Positions 44,105 through 52,745 of a stretch of 64,000 bases of DNA are shown in pieces. Numbering within the stretch: the first letter of the stretch is position 1; each line of letters starts with the position of its first letter. Origin of the DNA: Hymenobacter translucens. Lineage in GTDB: Bacteria; Bacteroidota; Bacteroidia; Cytophagales; Hymenobacteraceae. Location: assembly GCF_020685205.1 (NCBI RefSeq), contig NZ_JAJERB010000002.1:372001-436000 (forward strand), read 5' to 3'. The translations under genes were made by a program, and so were the position numbers. The notes under the pieces are model-generated. The model had not been told where the DNA came from. It saw only the letters and a list, made by a program, of their open reading frames with translations, and searched no databases.

Positions 44105-45391
44105 ATGACTTCCTTTCAGAACACTCCTGCCTTTGCCGCCGGGCTCGATGCCCAGGACCCGCTTCGTTTGTTTCGTCAGCGTTTCCACATCCCGCCCGGC
44201 CCCAGCGGCCAGGAAAGCATCTACCTGTGCGGCAATTCGCTGGGTTTGCAGCCTAAAGCCGCCCGCGCCGCCGTGGAGCAGGAGTTTCAGGATTGGGAGC
44301 GGCTGGGCGTGGAAGGCCACTTTCACGGCACCTCTCCCTGGATGCACTACCACGAAACGCTGACCGACGGCTCGGCCCGCCTGGTAGGAGCCCGCCCGGT
44401 GGAAGTGGTGGTGATGAACAACCTGACCACCAACCTGCACCTGCTGCTGATTTCGTTTTACCGCCCCACCGCTACCCGCTACAAGGTGTTGATGGAAGGC
44501 GGGGCGTTTCCGTCGGACCAGTATGCGCTGGAATCCCAGGTGAAGCTGCACGGCTACGCCCCCGACGACGCCATTGTAGAGCTGGTGCCGCGGCCGGGCG
44601 AGCATACCCTGCGCACCGAGGACATCGAGGCCCGGATTCAGGAGTTGGGCGACTCGCTGGCGACCATCATTCTGGGCGGAGTAAACTACTATACCGGGCA
44701 GGCCTTCGACATGGCCGCCATCACCCGGGCCGGCCACGCGGTAGGGGCTATGGTTGGTTTCGACCTGGCCCACGCTGCCGGCAACCTCGAGCTATATTTG
44801 CACGACTGGGACGTGGATTTTGCCTGCTGGTGCACCTATAAGTATCTGAACTCCGGGCCCGGCGGCACCAGCGGGGTGTACGTGCACGAGCGGTTCGCCA
44901 ACTGCCCCGACCTGCCCCGCCTGGCCGGCTGGTGGGGCCACGACCCGTCCGACCGGTTTCAGATGAAGAAGGGCTTCCGGCCTATGCCCGGGGCCGCCGG
45001 CTGGCAGCTCTCTAACGCCCAGATCTTCCCGATGGCCATTCACCGCGCCGCGCTGGCTATTGTGGACGAGGCCGGAGGCATGGCCGCGCTGCGCCGCAAG
45101 AGCGAGCAGCTCACCGCCTACCTGGAATTTGTGATTGGCGACCTTCACCTGCCGGCGTCGACGCTCGAAATCATTACGCCGGCCGACCCGGCCGCCCGGG
45201 GCTGTCAGCTTTCCGTGCTGGTGCACCGGCAGGGACGGGAGCTGTTCGACTTCCTGGCTTCCCAGGGTATCGTGGCCGACTGGCGGGAGCCCAACGTAAT
45301 TCGCCTGGCCCCGGTGCCGCTGTACAACTCGTTTGCTGACGTGCAGCAGGTGGGCGCAGCCTTGGCTTCCTGGGCTGCCGGCGCCCGGTAG
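44105..45391 (+). CDS. kynU: Kynureninase
   Basis: PLP-dependent hydrolase releasing alanine from (3-hydroxy)kynurenine to give (3-hydroxy)anthranilate. 428 residues from ATG 44105, the normal size. The PLP lysine is Lys246 in CWCTYKYLNSGPGG, the Asp that contacts the pyridine nitrogen is Asp220 in GFDLAHAAGN, and the N-terminal motifs YLCGNSLGLQP and SPWMHYHE are present. It stands directly behind ACMSD and upstream of an unrelated two-gene unit. With KMO at 50.1 kb in the window it most likely acts on 3-hydroxykynurenine. Confidence 0.97.
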   Translation: MTSFQNTPAFAAGLDAQDPLRLFRQRFHIPPGPSGQESIYLCGNSLGLQPKAARAAVEQEFQDWERLGVEGHFHGTSPWMHYHETLTDGSARLVGARPVEVVVMNNLTTNLHLLLISFYRPTATRYKVLMEGGAFPSDQYALESQVKLHGYAPDDAIVELVPRPGEHTLRTEDIEARIQELGDSLATIILGGVNYYTGQAFDMAAITRAGHAVGAMVGFDLAHAAGNLELYLHDWDVDFACWCTYKYLNSGPGGTSGVYVHERFANCPDLPRLAGWWGHDPSDRFQMKKGFRPMPGAAGWQLSNAQIFPMAIHRAALAIVDEAGGMAALRRKSEQLTAYLEFVIGDLHLPASTLEIITPADPAARGCQLSVLVHRQGRELFDFLASQGIVADWREPNVIRLAPVPLYNSFADVQQVGAALASWAAGAR

Positions 45392-45482
45392 CGGGTTGGT
45401 TGTTCTTCCCGCATTTCCGTAAAAACCGAATGGCTGCCCCAACGGGCGGCTGATAGACTTATAACCTCAAGGAACCCACGCA

Positions 45483-46175
45483 ATGGCCGAAGAATACGCG
45501 GATAAAATGGCCCGCAAAACCGACGCCGAGCTGCGCGAATACATTTCGGGCCGCGCCCAGTACCGCGAGGATGCCGTGCTGGCCGCTTTCGACGAGCTGG
45601 CCCGCCGGGGGCAGCCCCACCCCGACGAAGCCGCCCTCCGCCCGGAGCTGGAGCAGGTAGTTCAGGAGCAGCAGAAGCAGGCGGTTGCCGCCCGGCAGCT
45701 GGCCGAGCGTGAAACCGAAGCCGAGCCCGAAGCCAATCTGCCGGCTTTGTACTCGAAGGGCACGATTGCCATGTTTTCGATGCTGCCGATGTCCATGATG
45801 ATTGGCGGGGGTGTGCTGCTGGGAATGAACCTGTTCCGGCTCGGCCGCAAATGGGCGCTGCTGGGGCTGGTGGGGTTTGTAATCGGCTATGTGCTGCTGG
45901 GTGGGCAGGTGCTGAACTGGGCCATTCTGCAGCAGGGCCTGGACCCGTTCGTGGGAACCTTGCTGTTCAATGTGCCGGCCACGCTGATTTATATTTTCTG
46001 GTTCTGGCCCCGCTACGTGCAAGCCACTGCTTTCCGGAGCCGGGGCATCATGCTTCCCATCGTCATCTGCTTTCTGATTGTGTGGGGCCTGCAGAAAGCC
46101 ATGCCCTACCTGATTAAGCAGCAGCCGAAAGAGGTCCGGGACAAGGTGGAGCAGCTTATGAAGCGGCAGCAGTAA
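45483..46175 (+). CDS. Four-helix membrane protein of unknown function
   Basis: 230 residues. The first ~85 residues are charged and helical (MAEEYADKMARKTDAELREY, then VVQEQQKQAVAARQLAERE). Hydrophobic segments follow at about 97-118, 125-145, 150-175 and 190-210. No family recognised. The alkB-like gene starts three bases after the stop, so the two are one unit. The position directly after kynU is probably fortuitous. Confidence 0.72.
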   Translation: MAEEYADKMARKTDAELREYISGRAQYREDAVLAAFDELARRGQPHPDEAALRPELEQVVQEQQKQAVAARQLAERETEAEPEANLPALYSKGTIAMFSMLPMSMMIGGGVLLGMNLFRLGRKWALLGLVGFVIGYVLLGGQVLNWAILQQGLDPFVGTLLFNVPATLIYIFWFWPRYVQATAFRSRGIMLPIVICFLIVWGLQKAMPYLIKQQPKEVRDKVEQLMKRQQ

Positions 46176-46178
46176 GCA

Positions 46179-46784
46179 ATGCCGCTCACTTTGCTGGCCC
46201 TGACCTCCGCCGACGTCCTGCTCGACCCGGCTTTTCTGGAACCAGCGTCGGCCAACCGGCTGCTGGCCGAACTGGCCAGCACCATTGCCTGGCGGCAGGA
46301 GTCGATTCAGCTCTACGGCAAGGCGGTGCTGCAGCCCCGGCTATCAGCGTGGTACGGCGACGCAGAAGCCCGCTACCGTTACTCTGGCCTGAGCCTGGAG
46401 CCCCTGCCCTGGACGCCCACCCTACTTGCGCTGCGGCAGCTGCTGGAAGAGGCCACCGGAACGCGGTTCAACAGTGTGCTGCTCAACCTTTACCGCCACG
46501 GACAGGATAGCATGGGCTGGCACGCCGACGATGAGCCGGAGCTGGGTCCGGCTCCGGTTATTGCTTCATTGAGTTTGGGTGCGGCGCGGCGCTTCCGCTT
46601 GCGCCCCCGCAAGCCCGGCCTCGCCCCACCTGTCGCGCTGGACCTGACCAGCGGCAGCCTGCTGGTCATGCGGGGCCTCACGCAGCGGTATTGGCTGCAC
46701 GCCGTGCCCAAAACGGCCCGCCCCGTCGGCCCCCGGCTCAACCTCACCTTTCGGCTTGTCTCGTCGGCAGGCGCCCGGAAGTAG
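46179..46784 (+). CDS. AlkB-family 2-oxoglutarate/Fe(II) dioxygenase
   Basis: 201 residues of the ALKBH2/3-like class that repairs alkylated bases (1-methyladenine, 3-methylcytosine) by oxidative demethylation. Iron ligands are in MGWHADDEPEL (His-x-Asp) and YWLHAVPK (distal His), and the closing RLNLTFR provides the 2-oxoglutarate-binding Arg. IASLSLGAARRFRLR is the typical strand between. It is translationally close (three bases) to the preceding membrane-protein gene and ends at a terminator. Confidence 0.92.
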   Translation: MPLTLLALTSADVLLDPAFLEPASANRLLAELASTIAWRQESIQLYGKAVLQPRLSAWYGDAEARYRYSGLSLEPLPWTPTLLALRQLLEEATGTRFNSVLLNLYRHGQDSMGWHADDEPELGPAPVIASLSLGAARRFRLRPRKPGLAPPVALDLTSGSLLVMRGLTQRYWLHAVPKTARPVGPRLNLTFRLVSSAGARK

Positions 46785-46792
46785 CCGGCAGC

Positions 46793-46827
46793 AAAAAGGC
46801 TTACTCCCGCAGGAATAAGCCCTTTTT
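46793..46827. terminator. Terminator between alkB-like and receptor genes
   Basis: AAAAAGGCTTACTCC (46793-46807) pairs with GGAATAAGCC...TTTTT (46812-46827) with one mismatch and one bulge. T tracts exist on both strands, so it can serve both convergent genes. Confidence 0.75.
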
Positions 46828-46897
46828 GTATTCTGTTTCTTTGTAGGAACGTCAGCCAACAACAGCTAGCAGCGGAAAGCTAATAGCCGGAAGAAGG

Positions 46898-49621
46898 CTA
46901 GCGCAGCTCGAACAGCAGGCCTACGTAGCCCAGCCGGCCGATGCCCTGGCTGCCGTACACCTGCACGTTGCCGGCGTCGAACAGGTTGGAAACGCCGGCC
47001 TGCAGCGTGGTGTGCAGGGTCGGGAACGCGAAGCCAGCCTGGGCGTCTACCGTGTGGTAAGCGGCTACCTGCCCGCGGGCAAATGTAGACTCGTAGAGGA
47101 AGGAGTCGCTCCAGCGGTAGTTCACGTTGTAGCTCAGACGCTTCATCATGGCGCCTTCCAGGGCCACGTTGTACTTGTGCTTGGGCGTGTTGAAGAAGGT
47201 CTGGAAGCCTTCGGGCAGCTTGCCGGTAAAGATTTCGTTGTAGCTGTAGTTGGCTGCCACGGTCAGGGGGGCGCCAAACCGGTAGCTCAGGCCAATGGAA
47301 GCTCCCTGGGTTTCCACCTTCTGGGCAATGTTAGCCGAAATCTGGAGCACGCGCACGGTGCTGCCGGGCGCATTGGTGGTAGCCAGCTCAGCCGGAGCCG
47401 GGCGCGTACCGTCGGTTTTGCCAACGAAGGTCTGGGTGCCGATGAAGTCGTTGTAGAAGCTGCGGAAGTAATCCACATCCACGAACAGGTTGTCACCCAG
47501 TACGGCCCGGTAGCCTACTTCCGCGGTATTTACTTCTTCCAGGCGGAGCTTGTCGGCATGGTAGAGGTTGTTGCCGTCAGCCGGCGAGCCTCCGGCCAGC
47601 ACGGCCAGCTTGTAGCCATCGTAGCCATTTTTGATGTTGCCCAGGATCAGGGCCCGGCCTACGTCGAGGCGGATATACTGGTCGGTTTGAGTAGGCGAGC
47701 GGAATGCGCGGCTATAGCTGGCGCGGAAGTTCTGCTTCTTGTCGGCGCCGGCCGAGTACACCACCGAAGCGCGGGGCGAGAAGGCAGGGCTGAAGTTCTT
47801 GAACTCATCCACCCGGCCCGCTACCGACAGCTTCAGCCGGTTGTCGAGCATGGTTTTCGTAATCTGGGCGTAGCCGCCGTACTCGTGGTTGAGCAGACGG
47901 TCACCACCGGGCGTGTCTTCGAACAAGGAGCCTTCGGAACCAAGGCGGAACTGGCGGTAGGCCGCGCCCACGATTACGTCGGCAAACTCGAACTTAAAGT
48001 TGTACTGGGCGCTGGCGTCGTTCAGGATCGAGCGGAGCTGCACAACTGCGCCCTGGCCGGGGCGCGAGTCCTGCAGAATGCGGGTGCGGGCCGCCTCAAA
48101 CTCCGGCGTGCCCGGCTTCAGCTGGGGAGCGTTGGCATTGGCAAAGGCACGGGCAGCGGCAGCGGCGCTGGTGGCATTGCCGCCGGGAGCGTAGAATGCC
48201 TGGTTGTAGGCCTGGGCGTAGGTCTGGAAGTAGCGCTGAGCATAGGTGGCCGTCGAGCCGGGAACAACCGTGTTCTGCAGGAAGCCGCCCAAAAAGCCCA
48301 GGTTGTACGACGTCTTGTCGTCCGAAGGATCCGGCGAGTAGTCGCGGGTGGAGTAGGCGCGCACAAACCAGTTGGTGCCTTTCACTTCGGCCCGGCCCTG
48401 GTGGCTGCCGCTGTTCTGGAACCGGTAGCGACTGGCGCTCTGGAAGATCGTGCTGCCATTCACCCACTTGTAGTCAACGGTGGCTTTCACATTGCTGGTC
48501 AGCAGCATCGAAAGCGAAGGCTGCACTTTGTAGATGTGGGTGTTCTGGTTGCTGCCGCTCCCGATAAGCTCGGTTTCGGTGTAGCCGGGCAGAAATACGG
48601 TCTGCCCACCCAGGGCATTGGGTGTGCCGGGGGCAATAAGGCCGGGAGCATACCGGAAGCCCACGTCGCCGTAGCGGTTCACGGCGTCGTAGCCGAGGTT
48701 GGAGGTTCGCTCGTGGTTGTTGGGCTCGATCAGCAGGTCGGTCGGGTTTTCGTTGTCGGCAATCCAGTCCCGGGCCGTCAGGGCGCCGCCGCTGATTTTA
48801 AAGGCAAACCGCTCCCCGAGGCGGGTGGCGTAGCGAATCTGGCCATCGAACAGGTTCCGGTTGCCGCCGCGCAGTCGCACGGTCAGGCCCTCATTCACGA
48901 ACGGGTCCTTGGAGTTGAACAGCACCACGCCGTTAAAGGCGTTGGCACCGTACAGGGCCGAAGCCGGACCATGCACAATCTCAATGCTTTCCACGTCCAG
49001 ATCGGGAATGCCGAGCAGGTTGCCGAAGTTGCTGCTCAGGGAGGGCAGCTGGGTGTCCATGTAGTCGGCCAGCTGAATCACACGCTCGGAGCGGGAGCTG
49101 TTAAAGCCCCGGGTGCTGATGCTCGACGTCAACAGGCTGGAGCTGCTCACGTCCACGCCGCGCACCCGGGCCAGGCCGGAAAGCAGGTCGGGAGTCGTGA
49201 TCTGCTCGACCTGGCGCTCGGTCAGCTTGTCGACCGTCACCGGAGCCTGGAGCAGGCTTTCCTCAATGCGCGAGGCAGAGGCAATCACCTCGGCCGTCAG
49301 GTTAGAGCTGATCTTCATGCCCACCTTCACATCATTGTCGGGGGCGGTCAAGCTGACCTCCTGGGTTTCGAAGCCCACGAACGATACCGACAACACCACC
49401 GGCGGGTTGCTGAAGTCGGCCTTCAGCAGAAATTTGCCGTCGCGGTCGGTGCTGGTGCCGATGAACGTGCCTTTAATAAATACGGTCGCACCCGGCAGTG
49501 CCTCGCCGGTATCGGTTGTCACGGTGCCGCTGACCGTAACGTTTTCAGCCTGAGCCCAGGCCGGCAAGTAGGCCGCCAGCATAAGCAAGCTCAGGAGTAA
49601 GGATCGGTAAAGGTGTGTCAT
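46898..49621 (-). CDS. TonB-dependent receptor with carboxypeptidase-regulatory domain
   Basis: 907 residues from ATG 49621, fixed by the signal peptide MTHLYRSLLLSLLMLAAYLP. The mature N-terminus is a CarboxypepD_reg-like domain (VTVSGTVTTDTGEALPGATV), followed by a plug (VEQITTPDLLSGLARVRGVD ... VHGPASALYGANAFNGVV) and a ~650-residue barrel ending GYVGLLFELR. It imports a ligand across the outer membrane using TonB energy. There is no SusD partner, so a polysaccharide substrate is less likely than a siderophore, vitamin, peptide or small aromatic. It lies between kynU and KMO and is divergent from KMO, with a perfect TAnnTTTG element upstream. Confidence 0.93.
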   Translation of the reverse strand: MTHLYRSLLLSLLMLAAYLPAWAQAENVTVSGTVTTDTGEALPGATVFIKGTFIGTSTDRDGKFLLKADFSNPPVVLSVSFVGFETQEVSLTAPDNDVKVGMKISSNLTAEVIASASRIEESLLQAPVTVDKLTERQVEQITTPDLLSGLARVRGVDVSSSSLLTSSISTRGFNSSRSERVIQLADYMDTQLPSLSSNFGNLLGIPDLDVESIEIVHGPASALYGANAFNGVVLFNSKDPFVNEGLTVRLRGGNRNLFDGQIRYATRLGERFAFKISGGALTARDWIADNENPTDLLIEPNNHERTSNLGYDAVNRYGDVGFRYAPGLIAPGTPNALGGQTVFLPGYTETELIGSGSNQNTHIYKVQPSLSMLLTSNVKATVDYKWVNGSTIFQSASRYRFQNSGSHQGRAEVKGTNWFVRAYSTRDYSPDPSDDKTSYNLGFLGGFLQNTVVPGSTATYAQRYFQTYAQAYNQAFYAPGGNATSAAAAARAFANANAPQLKPGTPEFEAARTRILQDSRPGQGAVVQLRSILNDASAQYNFKFEFADVIVGAAYRQFRLGSEGSLFEDTPGGDRLLNHEYGGYAQITKTMLDNRLKLSVAGRVDEFKNFSPAFSPRASVVYSAGADKKQNFRASYSRAFRSPTQTDQYIRLDVGRALILGNIKNGYDGYKLAVLAGGSPADGNNLYHADKLRLEEVNTAEVGYRAVLGDNLFVDVDYFRSFYNDFIGTQTFVGKTDGTRPAPAELATTNAPGSTVRVLQISANIAQKVETQGASIGLSYRFGAPLTVAANYSYNEIFTGKLPEGFQTFFNTPKHKYNVALEGAMMKRLSYNVNYRWSDSFLYESTFARGQVAAYHTVDAQAGFAFPTLHTTLQAGVSNLFDAGNVQVYGSQGIGRLGYVGLLFELR

Positions 49622-50092
49622 AGAAGGAAAAGGGCAGTAGAAAAATGAAGGAAATCTTGCAAAAATAAGGCTTTTTTGAGGGATTTTTAAATAAAATCCA
49701 GTTGATCTATCATCTTTTAGGTAAACAGCCTGCTTTGTCGGGTAGAATGGCATTCCTACCCTTTTAACCCTGCTCGCAGCTCGTTGTGCTCCGGAATTCG
49801 GCAGCCAAGCGCACGAACCACAGATAAAGCCGATGGATGCATCGACCCGGAACAGAGAGGCCGGTTGGCGTAGTTGACTGGAATATTATCGAATAATATA
49901 AAATTAATCATGAAAAAACAAAAGATATTCTCACTGGTCTTAGAATCAGTGTCTATACCTCGTTTCTAGTCGCCAGAACTGTCGGCAAGCCGGCCCATTG
50001 CTCAGTGATATCCTTCCCTACCGCTAAGCGCGCTTAAACTGTTACTTTCGCCTCAATCCTCCGGCCCCGCCTCCTTACTAGATTTCTGCCCC
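49622..50092. other. Gene-free stretch between receptor and KMO genes
   Basis: 471 bases between divergent genes. It holds the receptor promoter at 49660-49667 and a near-consensus TACTTTCG at 50044-50051 for KMO. An unusually AT-rich block (about 49876-49925) has an ATATTAT/ATAATAT hairpin (49883-49899) and a 19-codon ORF (49910-49969, MKKQKIFSLVLESVSIPRF). Confidence 0.5.
49660..49667 (-). promoter_or_regulatory. TAnnTTTG (-7) promoter of the TonB receptor
   Basis: Reads TATTTTTG on the minus strand, an exact match, with TTTA 20 bases upstream as a weak -33 box. It lies 38 bases before the receptor ATG. Confidence 0.55.
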
Positions 50093-51493
50093 ATGTCCGA
50101 CACCACCGCTTCTGCTGTTACCGAGTCTACGTCTGAGCCGCTTACCGTAATGGGAGCGGGGCTGGTGGGCTCCCTGCTGGCTTTGTACCTAGCCCAGCGG
50201 GGGCACCAGGTCGAGGTGTTTGAGCGCCGGTCTGACCTGCGGAAGGCCGGCATAGTGGAAGGCCGCTCCATCAACTTGGCTTTGTCGGACCGCGGGTGGC
50301 GGGCTCTGGACGGGGTCGGCATCGGGGAGCAGATCCGGCGGGTGGGCATTCCGATGTACGGCCGCGTGATGCACGACGTGCATGGCAACCTTACCCACCA
50401 GGCGTATGGCCAGGACAACCAGGCAATCTTCTCGGTTTCGAGGGCCGGGCTGAACCGGGCCCTGCTTGATCTGGCCGAGGCCGACCCGCGCATCACGCTG
50501 CGCTTCACCAAGCAGTGCCAGAACGTAGACCTGGCCAAGCACACCCTGCAGCTGCGCGACGGGAACACCGGGCAGGTAGAAACCGTACCGTTCCGGCACC
50601 TGTTCGGTACCGATGGAGCCTTTTCCGCGGTACGGAGCGTGCTGCAGAAAACGGACCGCTACGACTACTCCCAGAAATACCTGGAGTACGGCTACAAGGA
50701 GCTGACGATTGCCGCCGGCACCGATGGGGCCTGGCAGATCGAGAAGAATGCCCTGCACATCTGGCCCCGGGGGCAGTACATGATGATTGCCCTGCCCAAC
50801 CTCGATGGCTCCTTCAATTGTACCCTGTTCTTTCCGTTCGAAGGGCCGCACTCGTTTGCTTCGCAGCAGACCGGTGAGCAGGTGCGGACGTTTTTCGAAG
50901 AGGTGTTCCCGGATGCCGTGCCGCTGATGCCGGAGCTCGAAACCGAGTACTTCGAGAATCCAACCGGCTCGCTGGTCACCATCCGCTGCTTTCCCTGGGC
51001 CTTCGACGACGACGTGCTGCTGCTTGGCGACGCCTCTCACGCCATTGTGCCCTTTTATGGGCAAGGCATGAATGCCGGGTTCGAAGACTGCACCGTGCTA
51101 AACGAGCTGATGGGCCGCTACGGCAGCGACTGGCTTACCATCTTCCGCGAATTTCAGCAGCAGCGCAAGCCCGATGCCGATGCCATTGCGGACCTGGCCG
51201 TCTACAACTTCGAAGAAATGCGCGACCGGGTGGCCGACCCCCGGTTTCTGCTGCAAAAAAAGATTGAAAGCAGGATTTCGGCGCAGTTTCCCGGCCAGTG
51301 GCTTTCGCTATACTCCCAGGTCACGTTCTCGCACATTCCCTATGCCGAAGCCCTGACCAACGGGCGGCAGCAGGAACAGATTATGAGCCGGGTGATGCCC
51401 CTGATTCAGGATGAGGCGGACTATGAGCGCCCTGAGGTGCAGGAGCTGGTACGGCAGGAAATGGCCCGCCGCGAGCAGGAAAAGGTGTTTTAA
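50093..51493 (+). CDS. Kynurenine 3-monooxygenase (KMO)
   Basis: FAD/NADPH enzyme hydroxylating kynurenine to 3-hydroxykynurenine. 466 residues. The FAD-binding GxGxxG is in VMGAGLVGSLLALYLAQRG (about residues 19-37), then VFERRSDLRKAGIVEGRSIN, whose RSxNLALSxRG continuation is typical of KMO. The second FAD motif is GDASHAIVPFYGQGMNAGFE near residue 317. ALPNLDGSFNCTLFFP and the C-terminal helical region match the family. It starts ~4.7 kb past the kynU stop, separated by the membrane/alkB pair and the receptor. With KynU, HAAO, ACMSD and AMSDH it covers kynurenine to 2-aminomuconate. Confidence 0.96.
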   Translation: MSDTTASAVTESTSEPLTVMGAGLVGSLLALYLAQRGHQVEVFERRSDLRKAGIVEGRSINLALSDRGWRALDGVGIGEQIRRVGIPMYGRVMHDVHGNLTHQAYGQDNQAIFSVSRAGLNRALLDLAEADPRITLRFTKQCQNVDLAKHTLQLRDGNTGQVETVPFRHLFGTDGAFSAVRSVLQKTDRYDYSQKYLEYGYKELTIAAGTDGAWQIEKNALHIWPRGQYMMIALPNLDGSFNCTLFFPFEGPHSFASQQTGEQVRTFFEEVFPDAVPLMPELETEYFENPTGSLVTIRCFPWAFDDDVLLLGDASHAIVPFYGQGMNAGFEDCTVLNELMGRYGSDWLTIFREFQQQRKPDADAIADLAVYNFEEMRDRVADPRFLLQKKIESRISAQFPGQWLSLYSQVTFSHIPYAEALTNGRQQEQIMSRVMPLIQDEADYERPEVQELVRQEMARREQEKVF

Positions 51494-51503
51494 GCCAACC
51501 CGA

Positions 51504-51749
51504 CTACAGGTTGCTGACCACCCGGGGCTGGTCGAAGGCGTTCCGGCGCAGCGACCGGGCATCCGTCAGTGCCGCGGGACGGCTGTTCTTACCGGCAGAC
51601 CGGTTGGCTACTTCCGTTTCCTCCAGGCTCGTACCATAACTTCCTGGTTCCGGGGCGGCTGAGGCCGTACGAACGGCTGCAAGGGTAAACGCCAGCATTG
51701 CCGTAAAAGAAACGGCAAAGAGAATCAGGGTGAGGATAGACCGGGGCAT
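51504..51749 (-). CDS. Small exported or single-helix membrane protein
   Basis: 81 residues from ATG 51749. The N-terminal 28 residues (MPRSILTLILFAVSFTAMLA...) are a signal peptide or membrane anchor. The remainder is polar (EPGSYGTSLEETEVANRSAG) with no recognisable domain. It converges on KMO with a ten-base gap and no terminator between. The codon pattern is like the neighbours', but the evidence for a real gene is only moderate. Confidence 0.5.
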   Translation of the reverse strand: MPRSILTLILFAVSFTAMLAFTLAAVRTASAAPEPGSYGTSLEETEVANRSAGKNSRPAALTDARSLRRNAFDQPRVVSNL

Positions 51750-51921
51750 ACACAAAATGGTAAAAAACCGGAGAATTATGGTTTTTTGAGGATATTTCCT
51801 CTAAATCGTGTTCAAATCTAGTATCATTTTGGGAAACTCCACTATTGTATTAGCTGAATTCTTCTTTTTACGTAGCGAACGGCTCTTTTTTCTGGCTGAA
51901 TGAACTACGGATGAGCTGGCA

Positions 51922-52539
51922 TCAGCCTATCAGCAACCCCAGCCCCATTCCGAACATTGTTCCAAGGCCCAGCGCAAAGCCGGCGTACACCTGGGCCGGT
52001 GTATGGGCCTGTAGGCGCAGCCGGGCCCATAGGACGGCGCCGGCCGCTGCTACAGCACCTGCTACTACTAAGGAGCCGGCCAGCCGGGGATATACCAGCA
52101 GGAGCAACCCCAACGCCCCACCCATACCCACCCCATGCGCGCTGATTTTCCAACGCAGCGTGATAAGCGTGGTCAGCAGCACGGCTATGGTCATTCCCAC
52201 GAGCATCTGGCTGAGCAGGGCGTCGTAGCGGGCCGGGTTGTGCAGCAGAAACGCAGCCGCACCAAAGCTCAGAGCACCGAGCAGCAGGGGCAGGGGGCGC
52301 TGCCTTCGTTCGCCCAGCTCCAGGGAAGTGATTTTGCCCAGCTTATACAGCAGGCCGGTTGCGAGGGCCGGCAGCAGAAACGTAAGGCCAGCCACCAACG
52401 CCACCACGCCGGCCCGGTCGGCCGGGACCGCGGCTGAGCCGGCACCGGGCAGGCCATAGCACAGCAGGGCCGCCAGATAGGTTGGCAGCAAAAGAGGGTG
52501 AAGTACTACTGAAAGCAGGTTGGCAAGGTGCCGGCTCAC
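51922..52539 (-). CDS. PAP2-like membrane protein
   Basis: 205 residues from GTG 52539 with six hydrophobic segments. Remnants of the three phosphatidic-acid-phosphatase motifs are in order: ERRQRPLP, KISAHGVGMGG and RLRLQAHTPAQVYAG. In the third, Gln stands where the canonical enzyme has Asp (SRxxxxxHxxxD). This variant is common in Bacteroidota and may act on lipid-linked phosphates, or have lost activity. It is a plausible partner for polyprenyl-phosphate recycling, but this is inference. It stands alone. Confidence 0.8.
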   Translation of the reverse strand: MSRHLANLLSVVLHPLLLPTYLAALLCYGLPGAGSAAVPADRAGVVALVAGLTFLLPALATGLLYKLGKITSLELGERRQRPLPLLLGALSFGAAAFLLHNPARYDALLSQMLVGMTIAVLLTTLITLRWKISAHGVGMGGALGLLLLVYPRLAGSLVVAGAVAAAGAVLWARLRLQAHTPAQVYAGFALGLGTMFGMGLGLLIG

Positions 52540-52644
52540 GTTGGCAGGTATAGGACCGCAAAGCTACTTACCTGGCATTAGTTGCCAGTTGCTTGTTGTC
52601 AGTTGATGGCCCCGTTTCTGGCGACCAGATGGAATTCGACGTCC

Positions 52645-52682
52645 AAAAACAAAACCTTTCCACCCGATGGGCAGAAAGGCTT
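52645..52682 (-). terminator. Terminator of rpoN
   Basis: On the minus strand AAGCCTTTC pairs with GAAAGGTTT (one G-U), with an inner CCC/GGG hairpin, followed by TGTTTTT. It lies about 70 bases past the rpoN stop. Confidence 0.7.
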
Positions 52683-52717
52683 GTCAGTCTGTGCCTTGTC
52701 CGTTGTGTGTATCGTTC

Positions 52718-52745
52718 TGACAACTGACAACTGACAACGAACAAC
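52718..52745. repeat. Tandem TGACAAC heptamers past rpoN
   Basis: TGACAAC occurs three times in a row from 52718, followed by GAACAAC. A related inverted arm (GTTGCCAGTTGCTTGTTGTC, 52581-52600) lies on the other side of the rpoN terminator. Confidence 0.6.

Noticed and set aside
46179-46784. Reading the alkB-like gene as part of the kynurenine set
   Set aside because: Its iron and 2-oxoglutarate motifs are those of DNA/RNA demethylases and it is paired with an unrelated membrane-protein gene.
47012-49600. 862-codon open frame opposite the TonB receptor
   Set aside because: Long but entirely antisense to a gene with signal peptide, plug and barrel. Composition is Val/Gly/His/Ala-rich and no family is recognisable.
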